Source of the DNA: JBDNBY01 sp039767595
GTDB taxonomy: Bacteria > Pseudomonadota > Alphaproteobacteria > Rhodobacterales > Rhodobacteraceae
Direction of reading: 5' to 3'
Assembly: GCA_039767595.1 (NCBI GenBank)
Contig: JBDNBY010000115.1
Coordinates: 1 to 13,785 of the forward strand
DNA length: 13,785 nucleotides
The position numbers and the translations under genes were made by a program. A model generated the notes under the pieces. It made no database searches. It worked only from the letters and a program-made list of their open reading frames with translations, and was not told the DNA's origin. This document shows positions 1 through 5,656 of the stretch, in pieces (the first letter of the stretch is position 1; every line of letters starts with the position of its first letter).

Positions 1-72
1 CGGGCACTCCTTGGTGGCGGCGCGGCGCGTGTTGATATTATGGTACTAGCGAGGGCGCGCAAAGAATACTAA
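1..72 (+). CDS. comF: C-terminal end of a ComF-like phosphoribosyltransferase (partial, 5' end outside window)
   Basis: The frame is open from the first base and ends with TAA at 70-72. It encodes 23 residues that start RALLGGGAARVD and finish in ARARKEY. The pattern of a small-residue stretch followed by RVD, hydrophobic residues and LAR resembles the extreme C-terminus of ComF/amidophosphoribosyltransferase-like proteins, and comF commonly precedes grxC in Rhodobacteraceae. ComF proteins are linked to DNA uptake and have a phosphoribosyltransferase fold, but no catalytic motif falls inside this fragment. The family call therefore depends on the tail and the gene order. The next gene starts 33 bases downstream on the same strand, so co-transcription is likely. 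Confidence 0.6.
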   Translation, partial: RALLGGGAARVDIMVLARARKEY

Positions 73-93
73 GTAAGGGGTGAGTGAGATAAC

Positions 94-98
94 AGGAG
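94..98 (+). promoter_or_regulatory. Ribosome binding site of grxC
   Basis: AGGAG lies 7 bases before the ATG at 106. It is the only good Shine-Dalgarno sequence in the left operon. The next two genes have none of note and start inside the preceding stop codon. Confidence 0.75.
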
Positions 99-105
99 CT
101 CTTTC

Positions 106-363
106 ATGTCTGTGACAATTTACAGCTCGCCTCTTTGTGGATTTTGCCACGCGGCCAAACGTCTATTGACGCAAAAGGGCGTGGCATTTGATGAAATTGA
201 CGTGCTTCGGAACCCTGATGAAAAACCAAAGATGATCCAACGCGCCGGGGGGCGCCGGACAGTCCCGCAGATCTTTGTAGGGGATATTCATCTTGGGGGG
301 TACGACGATATCGCAGACCTCGACAGACTGGGTAAGCTTGATGGCATTCTGGCATTGAAATGA
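106..363 (+). CDS. grxC: Glutaredoxin 3 (class I dithiol glutaredoxin)
   Basis: This small cytoplasmic thiol oxidoreductase uses glutathione to reduce protein disulfides and mixed disulfides. The 85-residue product is the normal length for GrxC. It has one thioredoxin fold: a first beta strand (VTIYSSPL), the redox motif C11-G-F-C14, the cis-proline loop T52-V-P54 and the glutathione-binding GGYDD at 64-68. The active site reads CGFC rather than the textbook CPYC. Both cysteines are kept, so dithiol chemistry should remain possible. As far as I recall, this variant is common in Rhodobacteraceae. An AGGAG site 7 bases upstream supports the ATG at 106. The stop codon overlaps the start of the next gene (ATGA at 360-363), which suggests translational coupling with the amidase. 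Confidence 0.93.
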   Translation: MSVTIYSSPLCGFCHAAKRLLTQKGVAFDEIDVLRNPDEKPKMIQRAGGRRTVPQIFVGDIHLGGYDDIADLDRLGKLDGILALK

Positions 364-1199
364 AACTGGCGCTGCTTCAGGTGACAAGTACGGCGGATCC
401 ATATGCCAATGCGCATATGCTCTGCCAAGGTGTCGCTGAGGCCGCTGGCGAGGGGGCTACGTTTGTTGCCACACCCGAAGTGTCAAACCTCATCACCCCG
501 TCGCGTACCGAGCAGGCCGAGGCAATACATTCCATGGAAAGTGATCCCGTCTTGTCCGCGCTACAAGAGGCGGCCCAACGTCATGACGTTGAAATCTTGG
601 TGGGTTCATTGGCGCTACGTTCGGATACAGATGATCCAAGGTATGTCAATCGCTCTGTGATGATTGGTGCTGATGGCCAAATCCGCGCGCAGTATGATAA
701 AATTCACCTCTTTGATGTCGAGTTGAGTGCGCAAGAGCGATTTGAAGAAAGCAGCGCCTATCAACCGGGCACCAAGGCGTGCGTTGCCCGAACACGCTTG
801 GGCCTGCTGGGTATGAGCGTGTGTTATGATCTGCGTTTTGCCGCGCTCTATCGGGCTTTGGCGCATAGCGGTGCGCAGATTTTAAGTGTACCGGCTGCCT
901 TTGCCATGGCCACAGGGCGCGCGCATTGGGACGTCCTCTTGCGCGCGCGGGCGATTGAGACGGGCTGTTACGTCATTGCACCGGCACAATGCGGGGTGCA
1001 TCCCTCGCGCTGTGGCCGTGTTCGACACTCTTTTGGGCACAGTATGATTGTCAACCCATGGGGCGAAGTTGTAGGACAGGCGCAAGACAGCCCAGAGATT
1101 ATCTATGGGGAGATTGACATAGATCAGGTCAACGCTGCGCGTCGCCGTGTGCCATCGTTGGAGCATGATCGCCCTTTTGAAGTTGGATCCGCGCCGTGA
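360..1199 (+). CDS. Nitrilase-superfamily carbon-nitrogen hydrolase, Nit1/Nit2-like (possible deaminated-glutathione amidase or omega-amidase)
   Basis: This is a soluble amidohydrolase of 279 residues, the usual size of a single-domain CN hydrolase. The catalytic triad is visible: Glu40 in ATPEVSN, Lys114 in QYDKIHLFD and Cys155 in MSVCYDLRF. Also present are the second conserved glutamate region (ERFEESSAYQPG, about 126-137) and the HSFGHSMIVNPWGE strand (223-236). These features match the Nit branch of the superfamily, which hydrolyses amides such as deaminated glutathione or alpha-ketoglutaramate. The exact substrate cannot be read from sequence. Being coupled directly to glutaredoxin makes a role in repairing damaged glutathione attractive, but this is inference. 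The ATG overlaps the grxC stop and has no clear ribosome site. The gene's own TGA overlaps the GTG start of the next gene. Confidence 0.88.
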   Translation: MKLALLQVTSTADPYANAHMLCQGVAEAAGEGATFVATPEVSNLITPSRTEQAEAIHSMESDPVLSALQEAAQRHDVEILVGSLALRSDTDDPRYVNRSVMIGADGQIRAQYDKIHLFDVELSAQERFEESSAYQPGTKACVARTRLGLLGMSVCYDLRFAALYRALAHSGAQILSVPAAFAMATGRAHWDVLLRARAIETGCYVIAPAQCGVHPSRCGRVRHSFGHSMIVNPWGEVVGQAQDSPEIIYGEIDIDQVNAARRRVPSLEHDRPFEVGSAP

Positions 1200-1633
1200 G
1201 TGATGTTGCTGCCCTTGCTACTACGCTAATTAGCGAAATTTTGAATGTTGAACAGCGTTTGACGGCACAAATCAGCCGCGTGCTGCCTAGCGGGATGGAG
1301 ATGTCGCATTTTGCAGTGCTCAATTACCTTGTCCGCGCTCAGGGCGAAAAGACGCCGGCCCAATTGGCGGCGGCCCTCCATGTCACGCGCGGGGCAATGA
1401 CCAACACGTTATCCAAGCTAGAGATCGCTGGTCATATCCACATTCGGCCAGATTGGGACGATGCGCGCCGGAAATGGGTCGCGCTCAGCCCTGCAGGAAA
1501 ATCTGCCTATGATGCGGCGATCGGTGGTATTTTGCCTTTTGTCGAGGCGCTGACTGCCGATTTGGGCGAGGCGAAGATCCGCGCCGCCCTCCCTATTCTG
1601 CGTGAGTTGCGGCTTAACCTAGATGAGAGCTAG
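1196..1633 (+). CDS. MarR-family winged helix-turn-helix transcriptional regulator
   Basis: The 145-residue protein has the MarR layout: an N-terminal helix for dimerisation (about 3-30), a DNA-binding domain with TPAQLAAALHVTRGAMTNTLSKLE (53-76) as the helix-turn-helix, a wing with DWDDARRKWVALSPAG (86-101), and C-terminal dimer helices. MarR proteins are dimeric repressors or activators that often respond to small phenolic or oxidising ligands. No candidate ligand or operator can be read here, and there is no conserved cysteine sensor; the protein has no Cys at all. The start is GTG at 1196, inside the stop of the amidase gene (GTGA). The mRNA is therefore probably shared with grxC and the amidase, and the regulator may act on its own operon (inference). 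Its TAG stop overlaps the ubiG stop on the other strand. Confidence 0.88.
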   Translation: MSDVAALATTLISEILNVEQRLTAQISRVLPSGMEMSHFAVLNYLVRAQGEKTPAQLAAALHVTRGAMTNTLSKLEIAGHIHIRPDWDDARRKWVALSPAGKSAYDAAIGGILPFVEALTADLGEAKIRAALPILRELRLNLDES

Positions 1634-2373
1634 GCGACTGGCTTAATACTCGCGGTGACGTAGTTGACGCTTGTGTCGCGATGCGAAATCGACCAACTCC
1701 ACCCAAGTGGGTTAAAGACAAACCCCGCGACATCCACAACATCCAACCCCGAATGCATCAAATGTTCGCTCAGCTCATCTGGCGTGATGAATTTTTGCCA
1801 TTCATGCGTGCCTTTGGGCAACCAACGCATCACATACTCGGCCCCAATGATAGCCATGGCATAGCTTTTGGCATTGCGATTGATCGTCGAGCAGATCTGC
1901 AACCCGCCCTCGCGCAATAAATCTGCCGTTGCATTGAGATAGAGTTGCGGATCGGCGACATGCTCGACCACTTCCATGTTCAAGATAACGTCAAACTCTT
2001 CGCCGGCCTCGACAAGAGCCTCGGCGGTGTTGTGGCGATAATCGATCTCGAGGCCGACCGCCTCGGCATGAGTTTGGGCAACGGGGATGTTGCGCGCGGC
2101 GGCATCCACGCCAACCACTGTCGCCCCAAGCCGCGCCATAGGTTCACATAATAATCCCCCGCCACAGCCGATATCCAAAAGGCGCAGCCCCTCAAACGGA
2201 CGGTCATTCGAGAGGTCGCGTTGATAATGGGCGGCAATGTGATCGGTGATATACTCAAGCCGGCAGGGGTTGAGCATATGCAATGGCTTGAACTTACCAT
2301 TGGGATCCCACCATTCGGCGGCCATCGCTTCGAATTTTGCAACTTCATCTGGGGCGATGGTGGAGTGTGTCAT
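1630..2373 (-). CDS. ubiG: Ubiquinone biosynthesis bifunctional O-methyltransferase UbiG
   Basis: UbiG transfers methyl groups from S-adenosylmethionine in the two O-methylation steps of ubiquinone synthesis (polyprenyl-catechol and 3-demethylubiquinol). The 247-residue product has the class I methyltransferase fold: motif I LLDIGCGGGLL (65-75), the acidic end of strand 2 in VVGVDAA (D90), and NMEVVEHVADP (132-142), the family's motif II/post-I region. The N-terminus EVAKFEAMAAEWWDPNGKFK and the THEWQKFI segment are UbiG hallmarks. I chose the ATG at 2373 (MTHSTIAPDE) over an in-frame TTG at 2382: an AGAGGA sequence lies at a usable distance from the ATG but only 2 bases from the TTG, and family members start near this ATG. 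The gene is convergent with the MarR gene and divergent from pip. Confidence 0.95.
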   Translation of the reverse strand: MTHSTIAPDEVAKFEAMAAEWWDPNGKFKPLHMLNPCRLEYITDHIAAHYQRDLSNDRPFEGLRLLDIGCGGGLLCEPMARLGATVVGVDAAARNIPVAQTHAEAVGLEIDYRHNTAEALVEAGEEFDVILNMEVVEHVADPQLYLNATADLLREGGLQICSTINRNAKSYAMAIIGAEYVMRWLPKGTHEWQKFITPDELSEHLMHSGLDVVDVAGFVFNPLGWSWSISHRDTSVNYVTASIKPVA

Positions 2374-2389
2374 CTGTTTCAATATCCTC

Positions 2390-2418
2390 TTGACCTTGTG
2401 GTACGATATAGAGCTAAT
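2390..2418 (+). promoter_or_regulatory. Candidate sigma70-type promoter of pip
   Basis: TTGACC (2390-2395, 5 of 6 matches to the -35 consensus) is followed by a 17-base spacer and GCTAAT (2413-2418, 4 of 6 matches to -10). The expected transcription start falls at about 2424-2426, right at the pip ATG (2426), so the transcript would have no leader. This is pattern reading only. Confidence 0.45.
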
Positions 2419-2433
2419 CGCATTTATGGATAA
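2405..2433 (-). promoter_or_regulatory. Candidate promoter of ubiG, overlapping the pip promoter
   Basis: On the minus strand TTATCC (2433-2428) and TATATC (2410-2405) are 17 bases apart. The match to consensus is modest (3 of 6 and 4 of 6). The start would lie about 30-35 bases before the ubiG ATG. The element overlaps the pip promoter candidate and the first codons of pip. Confidence 0.3.
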
Positions 2434-3415
2434 AACTAGGCCTCATCATAATGCGCTGCGACTTCATCCGCCCGTGTCGCCATTTGACCAAGGGTGGATC
2501 GATGTGTCGCCTGTTCACTCTATCTATGTCGAGCAAAGTGGAAATCCAAATGGAATTCCTGTTATTGTTCTGCATGGTGGTCCCGGGGGTGGGGCGAATG
2601 GGACGATGCGGCGCTATTTTGACCCCAAGCATTACAGAATTATCTTGTTCGATCAACGTGGTGCAGGGCGATCGCGCCCCCATGCCGAGATTGACGAGAA
2701 CACCACTTGGGATCTTGTGTCTGATATTGAAATGATCAGAACGCGCTTTGATCTGGGGCCATCGGTGGTGTTTGGCGGCAGTTGGGGGGCGACGCTCGCG
2801 CTTATTTATGCTCAAGCCTATCCCGATGCGGTGTCACATTTGGTGCTGCGCGGGGTGTTCACCATGACGCAGGCCGAGCTTGACTGGTTTTACACTGGCG
2901 GGGCGGGGCGCTTTTTCCCTGAGGCCTGGGCGCGCTTCACCTCTATTCTGACACCAGAAGAGCAAGGTGATATTATGCAGGCCTACCACAGCCGCATTTT
3001 TTCGGATGATCCGGCCATCGCCAATCGGGCCGCAACCGAATGGACGATGTGGGAAAACACATTGTCATCCATTGAAAGCATGGGTCAATCGCATGTGCCC
3101 AATGCGCAATTTGCCAAGGCTTTTGCCCGCATTGAGGCGCATTATTTCAAAAATATGGGGTTCTTGCGCGATGATCAGGCGATCATGAACAATTTGGATA
3201 AAATCCAACATATCCCCACACATATCGTGCAGGGAAGGTATGATATGGTGTGTCCGCCGCATACGGCCTATGCCCTGTCCAAAGGGTTGGCGCGGGCGCA
3301 TTTGCATATGGTCCGTCTTGCCGGTCACGCGATGTCAGAGACCGGCATTGTGACAGAGCTATTGGCCGTGATGAAGCAAATCGCTCTGAACCATCCGAAA
3401 CCTCATAACATATAG
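2426..3415 (+). CDS. pip: Prolyl iminopeptidase (proline aminopeptidase, alpha/beta-hydrolase, peptidase family S33)
   Basis: The enzyme cleaves N-terminal proline from peptides in the cytoplasm. The 329-residue product is close to the family length. It carries the oxyanion-hole motif HGGPGGG (50-56), the FDQRGAGRSRPH segment (75-86), the nucleophile elbow GGSWGATLAL with Ser119, Asp273 in QGRYDMVCPP and His301 in LAGHAMSE, which together make a full Ser-Asp-His triad. A helical cap lies between about 145 and 260 and includes WTMWE, typical of S33 iminopeptidases. The frame is open further upstream to 2246, but that extension runs antisense through ubiG and does not look like the family; MDKTRPHHNAL is a normal family N-terminus. 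No Shine-Dalgarno is visible before the ATG at 2426. The last 13 bases overlap the convergent hslU end. Confidence 0.94.
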   Translation: MDKTRPHHNALRLHPPVSPFDQGWIDVSPVHSIYVEQSGNPNGIPVIVLHGGPGGGANGTMRRYFDPKHYRIILFDQRGAGRSRPHAEIDENTTWDLVSDIEMIRTRFDLGPSVVFGGSWGATLALIYAQAYPDAVSHLVLRGVFTMTQAELDWFYTGGAGRFFPEAWARFTSILTPEEQGDIMQAYHSRIFSDDPAIANRAATEWTMWENTLSSIESMGQSHVPNAQFAKAFARIEAHYFKNMGFLRDDQAIMNNLDKIQHIPTHIVQGRYDMVCPPHTAYALSKGLARAHLHMVRLAGHAMSETGIVTELLAVMKQIALNHPKPHNI

Positions 3416-4701
3416 CGCGAGTAATCAGCCTCTTTGGCCAGATCGCCCAGATGTTTTTGCACAAACTCTGCGTTGATCTCGATGGATTGGCTGCCCATGT
3501 CGGATGCCTTGAACGATAGGTTTTCAAAGACACGTTCCAAAATAGTGAACAACCGCCGCGCGCCGATATGCTCAACACTTTCGTTGACGTCGACGGCCCA
3601 TTGGGCAATGGCGCGAATGCCCTCTGAGGTGAAGGTGATGTCCACCCCCTCGGTGCCCAAAAGCGCCGCATATTGCCGTGTCAGCGCATTGTCCGTATCC
3701 GTGAGGATATGAGTGAAATCCTCAAGTGTCAGGTCGTTCAGCTCGACACGGATCGGTAACCGACCTTGCAATTCCGGCAAGAGATCCGAGGGCTTGGCCA
3801 CGTGAAACGCGCCCGAGGCAATGAACAATATATGATCGGTGCGGACGGGGCCATGTTTGGTGGTCACAACGGTTCCCTCAATAAGGGGTAAGAGATCCCG
3901 TTGAACGCCCTCACGACTGACACCGCCGCTGTGTTGTCCTTCGCGCTGGGCGGTCTTGTCGATCTCATCGATAAAGACAATGCCGGTCTGTTCGGCGGAG
4001 TCAACGGCGCGCCGCGTCACTTCCTCTTCATCCAGCAGCTTGTCTGCCTCGCGATTGATCAAGATGTCATGGCTTTGAGAAACGGTCACTTTGCGCTTTT
4101 TGGTGCGCGGGCCCATCGCCCCCTCGAGCATATCGCCGATATTGAACATCGCCCCAGCGCCGCCGGGCATATCGAATTGACCAAAGGGGGATTTTGTTTC
4201 GGGCACGTCGATCTCTATTTCATAGTCATTCAACTCGCCCGCGATCAGTTTTTGACGAAACCGTTCGCGCGTGGCGTCGCGGGCATCGGGGCCAGCGAGG
4301 ATGTTGATCACTTCTTGTTGGGCCTGCTCTTCTGCGCGGGCGCGGACATCTTCGCGCATGGCCTCGCGGGTGATGAGGATCGCGTTTTCGGTCAAATCCC
4401 TGATGATCTGTTCGACATCGCGGCCGACATAGCCCACTTCGGTGAATTTCGTCGCCTCAACTTTGACAAAGGGCGCCTTGGCCAGTGTCGCAAGGCGGCG
4501 TGAGATTTCCGTTTTCCCAACGCCTGTGGGGCCAATCATGAGGATATTTTTGGGATAGATCTCTTTTTGCATCTCGGGCGGCAATTGCTTGCGGCGCCAC
4601 CTGTTGCGCATGGCCACGGCCACGGCGCGTTTGGCATCGGTCTGACCGACGATATAGCGATCAAGCTCGGAGACGATTTCCCGAGGAGTGAGTTCTTCCA
4701 T
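3403..4701 (-). CDS. hslU: ATP-dependent protease ATPase subunit HslU (ClpY)
   Basis: HslU is a hexameric AAA+ unfoldase that feeds proteins into the HslV peptidase. In the 432-residue product, numbered from the ATG at 4701, I see Walker A GPTGVGKT (57-64), the pore loop GYVGRD (90-95), the inserted I-domain (about 108-230, with a Gly/Met-rich segment near 177-198), Walker B VFIDEIDK (242-249), sensor 1 in IASGAF (294-299), the ELQGRLPIRVEL box (310-321) and sensor 2 GARR (380-383). The C-terminus ends YSRYML where most members end in RYIL; this tail docks into HslV. An AAAGGA at 4714-4709 is 7 bases from this ATG and 4 bases from a second in-frame ATG at 4704, so the start could be one codon earlier. 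It lies 12 bases after the hslV stop and forms an operon with it. Confidence 0.97.
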   Translation of the reverse strand: MEELTPREIVSELDRYIVGQTDAKRAVAVAMRNRWRRKQLPPEMQKEIYPKNILMIGPTGVGKTEISRRLATLAKAPFVKVEATKFTEVGYVGRDVEQIIRDLTENAILITREAMREDVRARAEEQAQQEVINILAGPDARDATRERFRQKLIAGELNDYEIEIDVPETKSPFGQFDMPGGAGAMFNIGDMLEGAMGPRTKKRKVTVSQSHDILINREADKLLDEEEVTRRAVDSAEQTGIVFIDEIDKTAQREGQHSGGVSREGVQRDLLPLIEGTVVTTKHGPVRTDHILFIASGAFHVAKPSDLLPELQGRLPIRVELNDLTLEDFTHILTDTDNALTRQYAALLGTEGVDITFTSEGIRAIAQWAVDVNESVEHIGARRLFTILERVFENLSFKASDMGSQSIEINAEFVQKHLGDLAKEADYSRYML

Positions 4702-4713
4702 CATAGGATCCTT

Positions 4714-5259
4714 TTAGTCCAAAACTTCCACAGTGGCGTTGCCATTTGTGAACACGCAAATCCCCGCCGCGATTGAGAGCGCCGTTTGTGCGACGTCTTG
4801 GGCTGATTTATCTGTATCGAGCATGGCGCGCGCCGCGGCGAGGGCGAAATTGCCCCCTGATCCGATGGTGGCCACGCCATCTTCGGGCTCTAGGACATCG
4901 CCTGCGCCCGTGACGATCAAGAGGTTGTCTTGGTCGGCGACAATGAGCATCGCCTCAAGTTTTTGAAGGTATTTATCCGTGCGCCAATCTTTGGCGAGAT
5001 CAACGCAGCCTTTGACAAGTTGGCCCTTGGACGCCTCAAGCTTGGCTTCGAGCCGTTCGAGCAAGGTAAAGGCATCGGCGGTGCTGCCGGCAAAGCCGAC
5101 CAAAATATCGCGCCCAGCGCAGTTGAGGCGGCGCACTTTGCGCGCCGACCCTTTGATCACGGTATTTCCCAGCGACACTTGTCCGTCGCCCACGATGGCG
5201 GTTTGGCCGCCGCGTTGCACTCCGATAATCGTCGTGCCATGCCAGTCAGTTGCGGACAT
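4714..5259 (-). CDS. hslV: ATP-dependent protease peptidase subunit HslV (ClpQ)
   Basis: HslV is the proteasome-like N-terminal-threonine peptidase that pairs with HslU. The product is 181 residues. After an 8-residue leader (MSATDWHG) comes T9-T10-I, and Thr9 should become the catalytic N-terminus after self-processing. Counting from Thr9, Asp17 (AIVGD) and Lys33 (SARKVRR) fall exactly at the positions of the known catalytic residues of the E. coli enzyme. GSGG (133-136) is the usual active-site loop. The frame is open upstream to 5301, but that would enter trxA. The ATG at 5259 has AAAGG at 5271-5267, 7 bases away, and gives a family-like N-terminus. The start is 20 bases after the trxA stop. 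A heat-shock type promoter was looked for in that gap and not found. Confidence 0.96.
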   Translation of the reverse strand: MSATDWHGTTIIGVQRGGQTAIVGDGQVSLGNTVIKGSARKVRRLNCAGRDILVGFAGSTADAFTLLERLEAKLEASKGQLVKGCVDLAKDWRTDKYLQKLEAMLIVADQDNLLIVTGAGDVLEPEDGVATIGSGGNFALAAARAMLDTDKSAQDVAQTALSIAAGICVFTNGNATVEVLD

Positions 5260-5266
5260 TGGATCG

Positions 5267-5271
5267 CCTTT
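5267..5271 (-). promoter_or_regulatory. Ribosome binding site of hslV (decides the start)
   Basis: AAAGG on the minus strand is 7 bases before the ATG at 5259. It favours this start over the longer in-frame version that would run into trxA. Confidence 0.65.
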
Positions 5272-5279
5272 GGCTTGGG

Positions 5280-5600
5280 TTATAGAGCTTCGTCGATCCA
5301 CGACTTGAGCGCGGCCTTGGGGGCGGCGCCAGTGCGGTTTGAATGGACTTGGCCGTCTTTGAACAAAAAGAGCGCAGGAATGCCGCGCACCCCAAGTTTT
5401 GAGGCCGCACCTGGGTTGCTATCGACGTCTACTTTGGTGATTTTGACTTTGTCGCCGTATTCCGCCGCCAGCTCTTCGAGCGCGGGACCGATTTGTTTGC
5501 ATGGGCCGCACCATTGCGCCCAAAAATCAACAACCACTGGTACGTCTGCTCCAAGAACCTCTTGGTCAAAACTATCGTCTGTTACTGCAACTGTGCCCAT
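5280..5600 (-). CDS. trxA: Thioredoxin 1
   Basis: TrxA is a general cytoplasmic protein-disulfide reductant, itself reduced by thioredoxin reductase. The 106-residue product is standard length. It has the buried aspartate in VVVDFWA (D25), the active site W30-C-G-P-C34, the cis-proline in GIPALFLFK (P75) and a C-terminal helix. The ATG at 5600 is 5 bases after a near-perfect AGGAGG. The frame continues upstream to 5705 but only into the addA end, and the extra residues do not resemble thioredoxin. The order addA-trxA-hslV is typical of Rhodobacteraceae. A promoter candidate lies in the 52-base gap upstream, so trxA may be expressed independently of the repair genes. Confidence 0.97.
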   Translation of the reverse strand: MGTVAVTDDSFDQEVLGADVPVVVDFWAQWCGPCKQIGPALEELAAEYGDKVKITKVDVDSNPGAASKLGVRGIPALFLFKDGQVHSNRTGAAPKAALKSWIDEAL

Positions 5601-5605
5601 TGAGG

Positions 5606-5611
5606 CCTCCT
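5606..5611 (-). promoter_or_regulatory. Strong ribosome binding site of trxA (decides the start)
   Basis: AGGAGG on the minus strand is 5 bases before the ATG at 5600. It is the strongest Shine-Dalgarno sequence I noticed in the window, fitting a highly translated protein. It excludes the longer in-frame start at 5705. Confidence 0.8.
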
Positions 5612-5627
5612 GTCTTGTGTTTGCATC

Positions 5628-5656
5628 TAAGTATGTAGCGCCGAGCCGATCGTCAA
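5628..5656 (-). promoter_or_regulatory. Candidate promoter of trxA (and possibly hslVU)
   Basis: TTGACG (5656-5651) matches 5 of 6 bases of the -35 consensus and contains the TGA stop of addA. A -10 about 17 bases on would be TACTTA (5633-5628), which is a poor match; nearby AT-rich alternatives exist. The -35 is convincing and the -10 is not. Confidence 0.35.

Noticed and set aside
918..946. Repeated GCGCGC runs as a stem-loop in the amidase gene
   Set aside because: They encode ordinary Arg/Ala codons (GRAH and LRARAIE) in a GC-rich gene, and no U-tract or regulatory context is present.
2246..2425. Upstream extension of pip by 60 codons
   Set aside because: The extra residues are antisense to ubiG and absent from the family pattern; the ATG at 2426 gives a normal N-terminus.
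3901..4503. Plus-strand open frame of 200 codons inside hslU
   Set aside because: It is wholly antisense to conserved HslU motifs, with low-complexity, unfamiliar protein content.
5260..5300. TATAAC-like -10 upstream of hslV as a separate (heat-shock) promoter
   Set aside because: The -10-like match has no acceptable -35 at 16-18 bases and no sigma32-like CTTG element, so it is not supported.
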